Origin: Ceraceosorus guamensis
Lineage: Eukaryota; Basidiomycota; Exobasidiomycetes; Ceraceosorales; Ceraceosoraceae
Reading direction: 5' to 3'
DNA length: 29,615 bases
Assembly (NCBI RefSeq): GCF_003144195.1
Contig: NW_020290142.1
Coordinates: 1 to 29,615 of the forward strand
The notes below the pieces were generated by a model. The model was not told the DNA's origin, made no database searches, and saw nothing but the letters and a program-made list of their open reading frames with translations. Shown here in pieces: positions 1-8,673 of this stretch (the first letter of the stretch is position 1; every line of letters starts with the position of its first letter). A program made the translations under genes and the position numbers.

Positions 1-300
1 GTGCTTCTCACCGCACTTGACACTTTGGAAGCTCATATCTCTGCGAGTTTGCAACCCCAGCCCAAACCCTTCACACATGCTAAATGACTCCTTTGACCCT
101 CTCCAAAACGCTGCTAGGGTCACATAAACTCCCAAATTTCAGAGGCGCCACCAGCCAAATTCACCCCGCACTTGCGCTTTGCGCCTCCTCACGCAAAAAC
201 AGCTATCGCAAATCCAAAACTTTTCTGCCACAAGACACTCCTCAATGTGCTCTACAAACTGGCTATCAAACATCTCCGACCCTAATTCCAGACACCCTTG

Positions 301-319
301 TAACCCTAACCCTAACCCT
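301..319. repeat. Interstitial telomeric repeat, array 1
   Basis: About three units of TAACCC (the C-rich strand of TTAGGG) are read directly here. The CCCTAA orientation on the plus strand is what a left chromosome end would show. The array is too short to be a working telomere, so it is best called an interstitial telomeric sequence. Confidence 0.9.
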
Positions 320-354
320 CAGTATCAGGGCATCTTTCTGCTTCTTCTGAGCCC

Positions 355-1035
355 ATGTTGTTTTTCAATCCCTTTGGGAACCGGTATGTAACCCTAACCC
401 TAACCCTAACGGCGCGCGCAACAGGTGTCGAGCTTGCGCGGCGCGAGCTGGCGCGATGGCGACTGATTCGAGCTGAGCAGCTTGCCGTCGAGAACGCCCA
501 GTTGAAGACGCAGGTGGCGGCGCTCACAACAAAGACCTTGGAGATGTCTACAAGCGATGTGCCCCTGGCCCAGGAGATGGCAGAGCAGAATGAGCAGCTA
601 CACGCCGAGCGCGCTGCATACACGGCGAGCAATAGAGAAAGCGTGCTCATGTCAAAGGCGCAGGAGATGGACTCTCACAATCAACAGCTCGCCATGCTGC
701 TCTTCAAACCACGCAGTGCTGTGGAGCGTGCTGGATTGAGACGTCGCTTGAAGGAGAAGCGCAATGAATGGAAAGAGGATCCAGACGTTGTGCCAGACGA
801 CATTGTCAGAGGCTCACGCATCCTCAAAGACGACTATAAGAAGACAATGTCGGCAATGGTGCCGCTGCCCGAACAAGTGCGTCTGAATCTCATCTTTGTC
901 AACGCGATCGACGCTCCACCGCGCGAAGTTGCCAGTGTCCAGCAAGTGGGGCCTGTCACTGGACGTCGCATTACGCTCGCAGACCCCAATGCGGTGCTGC
1001 TCAACGCCCATCTCGAGCCGGTGCTTTACGAGTGA
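355..1035 (+). CDS. Coiled-coil protein of unknown function, 5' end uncertain
   Basis: No family was recognised. The open frame runs from an ATG at 355, but its first 23 or so codons translate the telomeric array (VTLTLTLT), so the true N-terminus is probably different. From about 425 the protein is rich in Glu, Gln, Leu and Ala with heptad-like spacing (RAEQLAVENAQLKTQVAAL and onwards), which suggests a coiled coil for roughly 100 residues. A charged, proline-poor C-terminal region follows. If the GT at 384 and the AG at 424 are used, the reading frame that ends in SIPLGT upstream joins VELARRE downstream. It could also be the tail of a degraded larger gene, such as a transposase C-terminus, but no catalytic motif is present to support that. 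Confidence 0.45.
   Translation: MLFFNPFGNRYVTLTLTLTARATGVELARRELARWRLIRAEQLAVENAQLKTQVAALTTKTLEMSTSDVPLAQEMAEQNEQLHAERAAYTASNRESVLMSKAQEMDSHNQQLAMLLFKPRSAVERAGLRRRLKEKRNEWKEDPDVVPDDIVRGSRILKDDYKKTMSAMVPLPEQVRLNLIFVNAIDAPPREVASVQQVGPVTGRRITLADPNAVLLNAHLEPVLYE
389..410. repeat. Interstitial telomeric repeat, array 2
   Basis: Between three and four TAACCC units lie 70 bases after the first array, in the same orientation. The array falls between a GTATGT at 384 and an ACAG ending at 424, so it may be the body of a very short intron. Each unit contains CTAAC, which matches the fungal branch-site consensus CTRAY. Confidence 0.9.
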
Positions 1036-1168
1036 GATGCGAGGCGCGTTTGCAGCTCGGTAGATACAAACCTTGTAGCTCTGTAGATACGACACTCACG
1101 CACGGCACTCGATTTCAAATGACGATGACGAATACGGCATCTTGAGAAAATTTGTGACAACATTGTCA

Positions 1169-1226
1169 GTGTGAAAAGTCAAGTGACAATGTTGCGAGTG
1201 TGAGAAAGCAAGTGGCGATGTTGCGC
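1169..1226. repeat. Two-copy 29-base imperfect tandem repeat
   Basis: Copy 1 (1169-1197) and copy 2 (1198-1226) both begin GTGTGA and end in ATGTTGCG plus one base, with a few differences between. Just upstream, CAACATTGTCAGT (about 1159-1171) is nearly the reverse complement of AGTGACAATGTTG (about 1182-1194), so a hairpin can form across copy 1. Confidence 0.7.
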
Positions 1227-1435
1227 TCGCGCGGCACGGTGCGAACTTGGTGAATTGCGATCCAGATGCACGCAGTGGCGGTTGACAATGACAGTGACGG
1301 TGACGGTGACAGTGATGGCAACGCTCACTGGGCGCAGGGATCTTGCACCCGATGGTGGTCGTGATGCGCGCGCCAGGAAGGTCACTGCAAAATTCGCGTC
1401 GGCTCACGCTACGGGAAGGCCGGCCCTGCCAAGCT

Positions 1436-1456
1436 CCCGTAAACTGGGTTTACGGG
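1436..1456. repeat. Perfect hairpin with 9-bp stem
   Basis: CCCGTAAAC at 1436-1444 is the exact reverse complement of GTTTACGGG at 1448-1456, with a 3-base loop. The flanking CCTGCCAA(G)CTCCCGT occurs on the left of the hairpin and again at about 1463-1478. No open frame covers the site. Confidence 0.75.
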
Positions 1457-2566
1457 CCACCCCTGCCAACTCCCGTTTAGTCCGCACGGGCAAACCCTGC
1501 ATATTTGCTCACACAGTCTACAGGCACCAGAGCAGTCACACGTGTCAGCGGAGAGCAACCCTGGAGCGCTCGCTGCTGCCTTGGTGACCAGCGTGCCAAG
1601 CCTACGCTCGCAGGCGCGCACATGTCTGCTCTTCATCATCCGAAACAATGACGATCGTCATGGAATGTTCACGGGCGCAGGTGGCGGTTCATCTTTTAAT
1701 ACGCGCACAACGTCAACAAACTCGCTCCACACGGGTTAGTCGTCCAGGGAGAACGGTGAGCAGGCGGCGGCGCTCGCGGGCGAGTAGGAATGCCAACGGA
1801 CTAGCGTTACGTACGCCAAGCGCACATCAGACGGCCAACGCAACACGTACATCCGCCGCGTGTCTCGACAGAGTGTCGAGCGCATCGTCGCAGTTTGCAG
1901 CAGAGAGGTAGCCAGGTTGCACAAGGGAGGACCCCATCGCTACTGCATATGGGACATACACTCTGTGCATGACTCCGATCTCGTGACAACGCGTCTAATC
2001 TCATACGACAACTGCAGCCGCTTTCGAGAAGGGTACCAAAGCCTGTCACGAGACGAAGTCGTGACCTTGGCCCTGTACTCCAACACTTTGTACGGGACTC
2101 GACCCATCGGTACCGTTTGCAAGGACGCCTCAAGGGGTGAGCGCCTGAGCAGGCCATTGGACGCCTGGACGCTTTTGTGCATCTATCTGTGCAAACCCCA
2201 CAACCCGCCAGTCTCTTTCTCGGCTTGCCAGCTGTACACGATCAATTGCGGCTTATCTCATTGTTGCCGTTCCTGGTCCCACATCGAAATGAGCGCGCGC
2301 TGCCTCTTACCGATCCGCAAATTAAAGCTCTCTCGTGCACAACGAAGCGCGACCCCTCAATTTGAACGCCTGCACGAGCTACTTTTGCTCCATTCAAGCA
2401 TTTATTCAAGGTCAATGCGGACTCGACGAGCGGCTGCAAGCTTGCAACGACGAACTTGAAGACCCTCGGCAGTTGCGTTATCCTCGCGATTTGCGGAACT
2501 ACACACGCAGAAGCGCCTCGAGCCTGCACAGATTTGACACGCAGAAGCGCTCTATATGTGCTCGCC

Positions 2567-4579
2567 TTACGTCTTCTCGTACGCGCCTTTTCTACGCAGC
2601 AAATGCGAGCCTCTCCGATAATTTCTCCAAGTGTCTGTGAGAATCACTCCTTCCGCCTTGGCGCGCGCATCGATGGCAGCTTGTATGCGCTTTGCGTGCT
2701 CGGTCTCGCCAGCTGACCGAGCGTGGTCGCGGAAACGGAAAAGTTGTGCTACACCGTAGTCCGAAAGTGATGTGCTTGCCCACTCCGATGGCGCATGCGG
2801 TAGCGCAGACACCTCTGCTCTTCGTGCTCTCTTCTTTGGAGACTGACCCAGTTTAGCTGCGATCTCGCGCTCGCGTTGTCGCTTTCTGAACATCATGACG
2901 TAAAAGTGACGGCTGGAATTTGGGACTCGCACCCCGTTCTGTGCTGCAAGGCTTGCAATGCGCGACTCTACATCTGCCGTGCCCTCCTTCTTGGCAAGCG
3001 CTTCCTCCTTCTCCTTGAACAGTTGCGCCATGCCGTACTGCATGTGCGTGCTCGAATCTCCCACGATTCTGGGACGCGCCAACCATTCGTCGTACGTCTC
3101 TGGGGCATTGCTCAAGCCTGCAGCAACCGCTTTAGCGTCGATGGCCGCCTGTACCGCTTTGGTCTCTTGACTCCTGCCGCTGCCTTGCTTGTATCCGCGG
3201 AGCGCGTCTAGGCGCCTCTCGCGATCTCGCTGCGCGTACAAACGCCGCATGCCTGGCGTTTGGCGAGGTGTGCGGTGCGACATCGAGGTGTCGTCGATCT
3301 TCTGAGCTCCCGCCGATGCGCTGTCTTTGCTGACTACGCTTCCGCTGTGCTCCTGCGCTGGATCGAGCGAGTTCTTCATTGATCTTGGAATGGCGACGTA
3401 ATACTCGTAATGATTCTTGGGCACCGGCATCTTCTTCTCTCGAGCCAAGGCGGCGATGCAAAGCTCGATGGCCGACGTGTCTTGACCAGCTTTCACGAGC
3501 CTCTTCTTTTCCGAAAGAAAGCTGCACATGTTCTGGCCTGGTCGTGCTGAGCGATAGATCGAGGGCGATTCTGCAACACGCTTACACGCTTGTCGTGATG
3601 CAGCCCTACTCCGCGCCGCTGCGTCTGCACTCGACCCATTCGGCAACTTCAAATCGCTATGAGGCGTAATGGCAAGTGTCTGGCGACTGGGCGAGCGGAG
3701 CAGAGAATCGACAAACTCGTTTGCCTGTCCAACGGACATGTCAGGTGATTTTGGCGACGGTGACCAGTGATGCAGAGTGTCGAGGTCTGCACTGTGCGAC
3801 CAGACTTGCGATAGAGGGGAGCTGATCGATGCAGTCGAAGCGATATGATGCGTGATCAAAGGACCCAGCGCATGATCGTGGAGTGGTGCATAATGCGGTG
3901 AGCGTTGCGGACGAGCAGCACTGCGTTGATTTGGCACGAGTGACCCCTCCAAATGCAAGTAGTCCTTTGGCAGCTGCGAATCCGTGACGTGCGAGTGTCG
4001 GGAACCTGTCTGATCCGCGCGAGGCTTGCCTCGGCTCCGAGTGTCGCCCGTAGACTCTGCTTCGACGCGCGTCGCATCAAGAGAGCTCCATCGGTCAGAC
4101 TGACTTGGAGGGGAGCTAGCACCAGCCTTGTGCTCGAAGGCGGTGCGAGTCGACTGCCACGAATGTGTCTGCAGTGTCAAGGCGGACCTTGGCGGCGGCG
4201 GCGGCAGCGTTTGGGGCCACAGCAGTGTATGACCTTCGTCAAAGTCTTTGTGTGGCCACGCAAAGCGCGAAGCAGCCGATCGGAGGGTTTGTGAAGTGCC
4301 AACAATGCTTTTCGCGTGTGCTTGATGAGTATGATCTCCCGCGGAGAGGCTATAGCCTCCCGCGAGATCGTTGTGTAGTGGAGACGAAGCGGATGCGATC
4401 GAATTCGTGGTCCGCTGATGTTGGACTAGGGAGGTCGCCGCAGCCTCCAGATGCCGGCCCACGTCCCTCGTTAGAGACGACTCGTCGGGTGACGCTCGTC
4501 CAGCAAGCCATGTGGCCGCCACTGTGGTTGCAAAAGGGAGACCTGCGGTGAGTGGATAGATGAAAGCAGTGATTCGCAT
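2567..4579 (-). CDS. Secreted protein with repeated helical module and basic motifs (candidate effector, paralogue 1)
   Basis: This is an intact 670-residue single-exon frame from an ATG at 4579. Residues 1-28 look like a signal peptide: a short start, the hydrophobic run AFIYPLTAGLPFATTVAA, then AGRA. Residues 30-340 are low-complexity, rich in Ser, His, Pro and Ala. The C-terminal half holds four diverged copies of a ~50-residue module at about 351-399, 446-503, 517-566 and 610-660. The pattern is an L(F/Y)-x-x-(R/K)-(E/D) start, then AAIDAKA or IASLAAQ, then a Tyr or Trp near the end. Basic stretches at about 565-573 (RKRQRERE) and 581-587 (PKKRARR) resemble nuclear localisation signals. 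It is clearly paralogous to the gene at 8674-10011. No known family was recognised. A role as a secreted effector acting in a host nucleus is inference; an internal nuclear protein with a fortuitous hydrophobic N-terminus is the alternative. Confidence 0.8.
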   Translation of the reverse strand: MRITAFIYPLTAGLPFATTVAATWLAGRASPDESSLTRDVGRHLEAAATSLVQHQRTTNSIASASSPLHNDLAGGYSLSAGDHTHQAHAKSIVGTSQTLRSAASRFAWPHKDFDEGHTLLWPQTLPPPPPRSALTLQTHSWQSTRTAFEHKAGASSPPSQSDRWSSLDATRVEAESTGDTRSRGKPRADQTGSRHSHVTDSQLPKDYLHLEGSLVPNQRSAARPQRSPHYAPLHDHALGPLITHHIASTASISSPLSQVWSHSADLDTLHHWSPSPKSPDMSVGQANEFVDSLLRSPSRQTLAITPHSDLKLPNGSSADAAARSRAASRQACKRVAESPSIYRSARPGQNMCSFLSEKKRLVKAGQDTSAIELCIAALAREKKMPVPKNHYEYYVAIPRSMKNSLDPAQEHSGSVVSKDSASAGAQKIDDTSMSHRTPRQTPGMRRLYAQRDRERRLDALRGYKQGSGRSQETKAVQAAIDAKAVAAGLSNAPETYDEWLARPRIVGDSSTHMQYGMAQLFKEKEEALAKKEGTADVESRIASLAAQNGVRVPNSSRHFYVMMFRKRQREREIAAKLGQSPKKRARRAEVSALPHAPSEWASTSLSDYGVAQLFRFRDHARSAGETEHAKRIQAAIDARAKAEGVILTDTWRNYRRGSHLLRRKGAYEKT

Positions 4580-4686
4580 GTTTGGGTGCGCTTGGTCGGC
4601 TCGCGGTTTGCACGCAGCGCTGCATCGCTGGGTAGAAGATTGGGGGGACGTACCTGACGCAGATCGCTCGCGATATCAACTCAATA

Positions 4687-4692
4687 CTTATA
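4687..4692 (-). promoter_or_regulatory. TATA-like box of the 2567-4579 gene
   Basis: The minus strand reads CTATAAGTA here, about 108 bases before the ATG at 4579. That spacing is plausible for a fungal TATA box with a short 5' untranslated region. No transcription start can be seen from sequence alone. Confidence 0.35.
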
Positions 4693-4864
4693 GACCACAT
4701 GATCGCAAAGCATAGCATCACCAACAGCCCCACCCTTGCAGTCTCCCATGCCGAAAGCAGAGCGCGTGGCGATTGATCGGGTCTACGCCGGCGAGGCTGT
4801 AGCTAAGCGCGACCCGGAAGAAGCATGCGATGTTGTAGCTGCACGTCACAAGCGCAACGTCGGC

Positions 4865-5332
4865 CTAGCAGTGACTCAGCAAGTGGCACGGAGCGCGACG
4901 AGAGGTCAAGCAGAGGCAAAGCACTGCTCTGCTAAAAATGGCAGACTCGTGCATCAAGTCGTTAGGCGAGCAGCTGATCAACGTCACCAACAAGCATTCA
5001 ATGACCGCTTCCCCGACGCAACCGGCGTAACGTCTGCGCTCGAGTGTGGGGTCGCACGGTGGCGTATCATCACCGAAGAAGTTGCGCCCATCGTGCAAGC
5101 GGCGCGTGCTGCAAAATGACACCCTCAAAGTCGGGCGGTGGCGAGGCGACAAAGCGCGCAAAAGCTCCACGCCGACCTGCACAGTGATGCTGGCGACATC
5201 GACCGTTTTGCCGCCATCGAGCTTCGCTGGCACGGCTTCGCGTGCACACAGCAGGCTCGTACGCTGCGACGAGAAGAGGGCACCACCAACGCAAGGGGGT
5301 TCAACCATCAGTGTACAGATGACAATTCCGCC
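4865..5332 (-). pseudogene. Possible relic of a trypsin-like serine protease gene
   Basis: On the minus strand one frame reads LMVEPPCVGGALFSSQ and then DGGKTVDVASITVQVGVEL. This resembles the region around the first conserved disulphide of S1 proteases (CGGALISS followed by TAAHC). The expected TAAHC with its catalytic His is not readable in that frame; a neighbouring frame has CCVHAK at that place. Later segments such as DFEGVILQHAP and DPTLER fall in different frames, and I could not find GDSGGP. The frame changes cannot be explained by good splice sites, so a decayed protease gene is more likely than an active one. The match is short, so the family call itself is tentative. Confidence 0.3.
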
Positions 5333-5360
5333 TCAAATAGCCCATCAATTCTGAATTACA

Positions 5361-6687
5361 TCATGCGACGAGATCTCGAGGCCGAGGCTTGGAGCTGCAC
5401 TTGTGCTGTCGCGTGCATCGACAGGTGCGGCACTGATTGGAATTGTTGCAGTAATCGCCAGACTCGCCCAGATATGCCTTTGGAACGCAGCGCTGCGTGA
5501 TGCACTGGCCGCGCATGCACGCTGCGTCTCGATTGCACGCAGCACCAAACGGCTTCTTGCCTTTGCAGATGCCAAAGTGACCCGAAGCGGGCTTGGAGCA
5601 GTAGCCGGTCTTGCAGTGCTGATCGTCGCTGCAGTAGCATCCAGGATCGCCTTTGCTAGGAGCGGGCGCGCACCTTCCATTCGCATCGCACTTGCCTGAG
5701 AAGCACACGGCATCGCGAAGGCACGTGCTGCCCGGCAGACGCTTTGGAAGGCATTTGAAGGAGCGTTTGCTGCAAAAGAGCAAAGAGTGGATGCACTGCG
5801 CATCGGCGTTGCAGTATTGGCCGAGGAGAGCAGTGCCATGATTGGCTACGCAATGGCCCTCGTTGCACGCATTGCTCTTGCAGTCGCCTGGCAAAGTGCA
5901 CGTCCCGCCCAAGGGGGCCTTTGCAGGCGGCTCTGGCGGTGTGACTGGAGGAAAGTAGTACTCTTGCAGAGCGACGAGGTCGATTGCACTGACAACGGGC
6001 GACGCAGCCCACGGAGCTTTTCAGCAGTGGGATCACCTGCACTCCAGACGCTTACGCCACTCACATGTTTCCCGGCTGATCCTGCAGCCTAAAGGAGAGC
6101 GTTTTGGCACCGACAGAGCCTTGAATGAAGCCGGGCACGCAGTACTGCGTCCATGGTCGGCCGCGCGGGAAGCTGGTGACGGGGCTGCTCAGACTGCTCC
6201 CATCGATGCGAGCATCCAGCAGCATGCCAGGGCCAAAAGAGACGCCGTTGCGTCCGCCGGTGCCGCGGGCAAAGAAGCTGAGAATGTACTTTTTGCCGGG
6301 CAGCAGGGTGTAAGCGCCTTCGGAAGTGTAGGAGATGATCTCATTCGTACCGAAACGCTCAAAGTACTCTCCATCGTACGCGCTCTCCCCATCGCGAACA
6401 TCGTCTGCACCAGGACCCACGCGGTTCTCATTGACGCTCAGGAAACTGGGTGTCCACTGCGCTGCTTCTGTAAAGTACTTGTCTTGCGTCGCGCTTCTCG
6501 CATCGACCGTCTCGAAGCTCGGGTTGAGCACGAGGTTGGGCGTGGATGGCATGCGCTCCGGGCACGTCCAAGAGGAGAGGGCAACGTCGTCGCCGCTCGG
6601 CTGCTCTGTGGCGAGGGCAAAGGCGCTGCGAGTTGCCAAGGCGGCGACAACAGCGAGAGCAGCAAAGAGCGAGGTGTGGGCGCGCAT
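5361..6687 (-). CDS. Secreted protein with carbohydrate-binding-like domain and six four-cysteine repeats
   Basis: Two exons, 6687-6065 and 5988-5361, are joined by a 76-bp GTGAGT...CAG intron and give 416 residues. An in-frame upstream ATG exists, but the ATG at 6687 begins an excellent signal peptide (MRAHTSLFAALAVVAALATR to about residue 24). Residues ~50-220 start with NLVLNPSFE and end with SFRLQDQPGN|IAIDLVALQEYY across the splice. Both resemble the first and last strands of galactose-binding/CBM4_9-like beta-sandwich domains. A Pro-rich linker (FPPVTPPEPP) follows, then six repeats of C-x(4-6)-C-x(3-6)-C-x(3-8)-C, for example GGTCTLPGDCKSNACNEGHC and GAACNRDAACMRGQC. The protein probably goes to the cell wall or outside the cell and binds a polysaccharide or glycoprotein. 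The ligand is unknown and no catalytic residues are apparent. Confidence 0.8.
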
Positions 6688-6799
6688 GATGGAGCGGCAA
6701 GGTGGATTGAAGGAGCGCGGCTTGCTGGGTGGGTGGTGGTGGAGGAGGAGGAGAAGGAGAGGAGGAGGAGTTGCTTGCGCTGGTGACGCTTTGCCGGGC

Positions 6800-6806
6800 A
6801 TTATAA
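6800..6806 (-). promoter_or_regulatory. TATA-like box of the 5361-6687 gene
   Basis: The minus strand reads GGCTTATAATGCC, about 113 bases before the chosen ATG at 6687. A pyrimidine-rich CTCCTC tract (about 6735-6775) lies between the two, as is common in fungal promoters. The placement supports the ATG at 6687 over the in-frame ATG at 6867, which lies upstream of this box. Confidence 0.4.
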
Positions 6807-6966
6807 GCCAGTGGTGGCCATTCCATTCAACATTGCAATTGCGGGCATGGCGTGCCATCCTGTTCATTATAGCTGTGCGCGCCGCTCGTCAGCATCGCCT
6901 GACTTGCCGTCTGTGACGTCTTCTGTTTGGAGTGCAGTGCCTCGCTCCATCCCGCAGCTTGCTTGT

Positions 6967-6997
6967 ACGTACGCACGCACGCACGCACGCACGCACG
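6967..6997. repeat. (ACGC)n microsatellite
   Basis: A run of about seven ACGC tetramers follows TACGT. It is intergenic and lies upstream of the cysteine-repeat gene. Confidence 0.85.
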
Positions 6998-7756
6998 GCC
7001 CCTCCTTTCGATGTCCGCCTTTTCCCCCCCTCGCACTCGCGCACTCCCGCGTGCACCCACAAACGTCCCGTGGTGCTCGGTGACCGACCTGACCGATGAA
7101 GATGGCAGGGCAGGGCAACCGAAGCGCCTTTGCTCGGCATGCAAAATCACAGATGCATGGCTGCTTGTGCGCGCGGCACCCACAGTCAGAGTCGTGAGTG
7201 TTGTGAGTGGGAGTGGGAGTGTGCGTGTGCGTGCATCACAACAGCTGCTGGCCGCGACAAAAGTGAATTGTCGATCCCGCAACCCTTAATTGTTGACAGA
7301 TGCGGTGGCTTGGTGTGGCTTGCATGCAGGTACCGGTGCAGGTACAGCGGCAGAGCTGCGGAGACTTTTGACTTTTGTTCCTCCTCGCATCACCGCATTC
7401 ATTCACAATCTACTGTACGTGATAGGTGACTGTGAATCACATCTGTGGCGTGCGTGAAATGTCAATTTGTATCTTGAACCGATGAAGCGAATGACGAACC
7501 GGCTGAGTGGGTGCGTCTGAGCCCGAGTCCCGTTCCGAGTCAAGAGTGGTGGGGATCGATGGCGGATGGCGGGTGATGGCGGGAGCTATGAAGTGAGTGA
7601 AGCCATGCATGCATGCATGCGATGCGCGGGCGCTTTGTTGACATGCGCGCGACTTTTGCTCGATGCGCGCGTCTTGGTCATCTTGCCCGCCGTGTCCGCG
7701 CGCTTGCTTGTCTCAGGGGCATGGGCATGGAAGCAGAGCAACATATATGCACCCGC

Positions 7757-7772
7757 GGGGGGGGGGGGGGGG
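7757..7772. repeat. 16-base G homopolymer
   Basis: Sixteen consecutive G bases are followed by CGTGG. The length is likely to be polymorphic or subject to sequencing error. There is no coding role. Confidence 0.9.
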
Positions 7773-7794
7773 CGTGGCCTACAGCTAGCATGGT

Positions 7795-8170
7795 ACATTC
7801 GTGATTCAGATTCACAATCTTGAATCATTGAATTCACGTTTGCGTGCGTGCGAGATGCACGCGTGCATGTTATATTGATGTGAGCTTGAGCATTTCCCGC
7901 GCCCCTGCATGCACGCCGGCAGTCAAAGTCGTGATTCGAGTGTGCGGTACTGTACCACACCGCTCGCAAGGATGTGCATGGCGCAGTGATGAGGGATCCG
8001 CGGAATCATGTGAAGGACAAATCCAATCGAATATGAATACGATGATTGAATCAAGCATCTTGGATTTGATTTGAATCACCATCAATCTTGAATGTGAGCC
8101 GCGAGTGATGGTTAATCAAGAATCACGTACAATAACCACTCAAACTCATTCTTGAATCACCCTTGACTCG
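7795..8170. repeat. Cluster of GATTCA / TGAATC intergenic words
   Basis: Words such as GTGATTC, TTGAATCA, GAATCACG and TGATTGAATCAAG recur on both strands through this A+T-richer stretch. The same words reappear at about 20485-20570 and 25386-25405. The cluster is not a perfect tandem repeat and has no coding potential. Confidence 0.55.
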
Positions 8171-8673
8171 TCAATGTCAAGTGCCCCATGCATATTGAGC
8201 TCTTGAGTCAAACGTGCGCTGCGAACAGCGGGGAAGCAAGGAGGGGGAGACACCGAGACTCGCTGGTCAGGTGTCTACGGCGTCGAATACCTTCCTCGAA
8301 GCCCATTTGCGATCTCATTCCCGCGGTGAACAGCACAGGCGAGGCTTGAGACATCTTCGGGCCTCTTTCCATGACTGCTGCATCCCTAGCGTTTGGCGAG
8401 ATCACGTGCAGAAGTGGACAAGCAAGCTTCAGCGCACAAGTGAGAGACGTGGTGCCGCTGACAAAAAGGCCGACTGCCTGCAGACCCAACGCAGCTGTAT
8501 CGCTGCCCTCTTCTTTGACTGGCAAGCTTTCAAAGGCAGCCAAGCAGGTCTTCGGCCGATGCCGAGGTTGAGCGCAGATTCGACCCTCATTCGGAGGAAT
8601 CCCCGCTCACCGCACCTCACTGGGGCCAACGTCAGCGGTAGAGCATCGTCACCAGGAAACGCCGGTGCTCGAG

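Larger units (their letters stand above)
1036..2566. other. Spacer without a convincing gene
   Basis: Open frames here start at non-ATG codons or overlap one another and show no family motif. The stretch holds a 2 x 29-base imperfect tandem duplication (1169-1226), a GACGGT-type hexamer run near 1285-1317 and a set of short hairpins near 1410-1490. It lies between the coiled-coil ORF and the 3' end of the first secreted-protein gene. Confidence 0.6.
6868..8673. other. Repeat-rich intergenic region
   Basis: No frame here has convincing coding features. The region contains an (ACGC)n run at about 6967-6997, GTGAGTGGGAGTGGGAGT-like repeats near 7195-7225, a 16-G homopolymer at 7757-7772, ATGCATGCATGC runs near 7605-7620 and a dense cluster of GATTCA/TGAATC words from about 7795 to 8165. 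It separates the start of the cysteine-repeat gene from the 3' end of the second paralogous secreted-protein gene. Confidence 0.6.

Noticed and set aside
300-322. GTAACCC...CTCAG over the first telomeric array as an intron
   Set aside because: At 23 bases it is shorter than any credible spliceosomal intron.
1860-2459. Plus-strand 199-codon frame
   Set aside because: It begins at GTG, has an irregular Cys/Arg/Ser-rich composition, and no motif or neighbouring exon supports it.
4736-5119. Plus-strand 127-codon frame
   Set aside because: It begins at TTG and overlaps the protease-like matches on the minus strand. Its sequence shows no recognisable domain.
6121-6786. Plus-strand 221-codon frame
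   Set aside because: It lies antisense to the carbohydrate-binding-like exon, which has a signal peptide, a good splice junction and a TATA-like box on the other strand.
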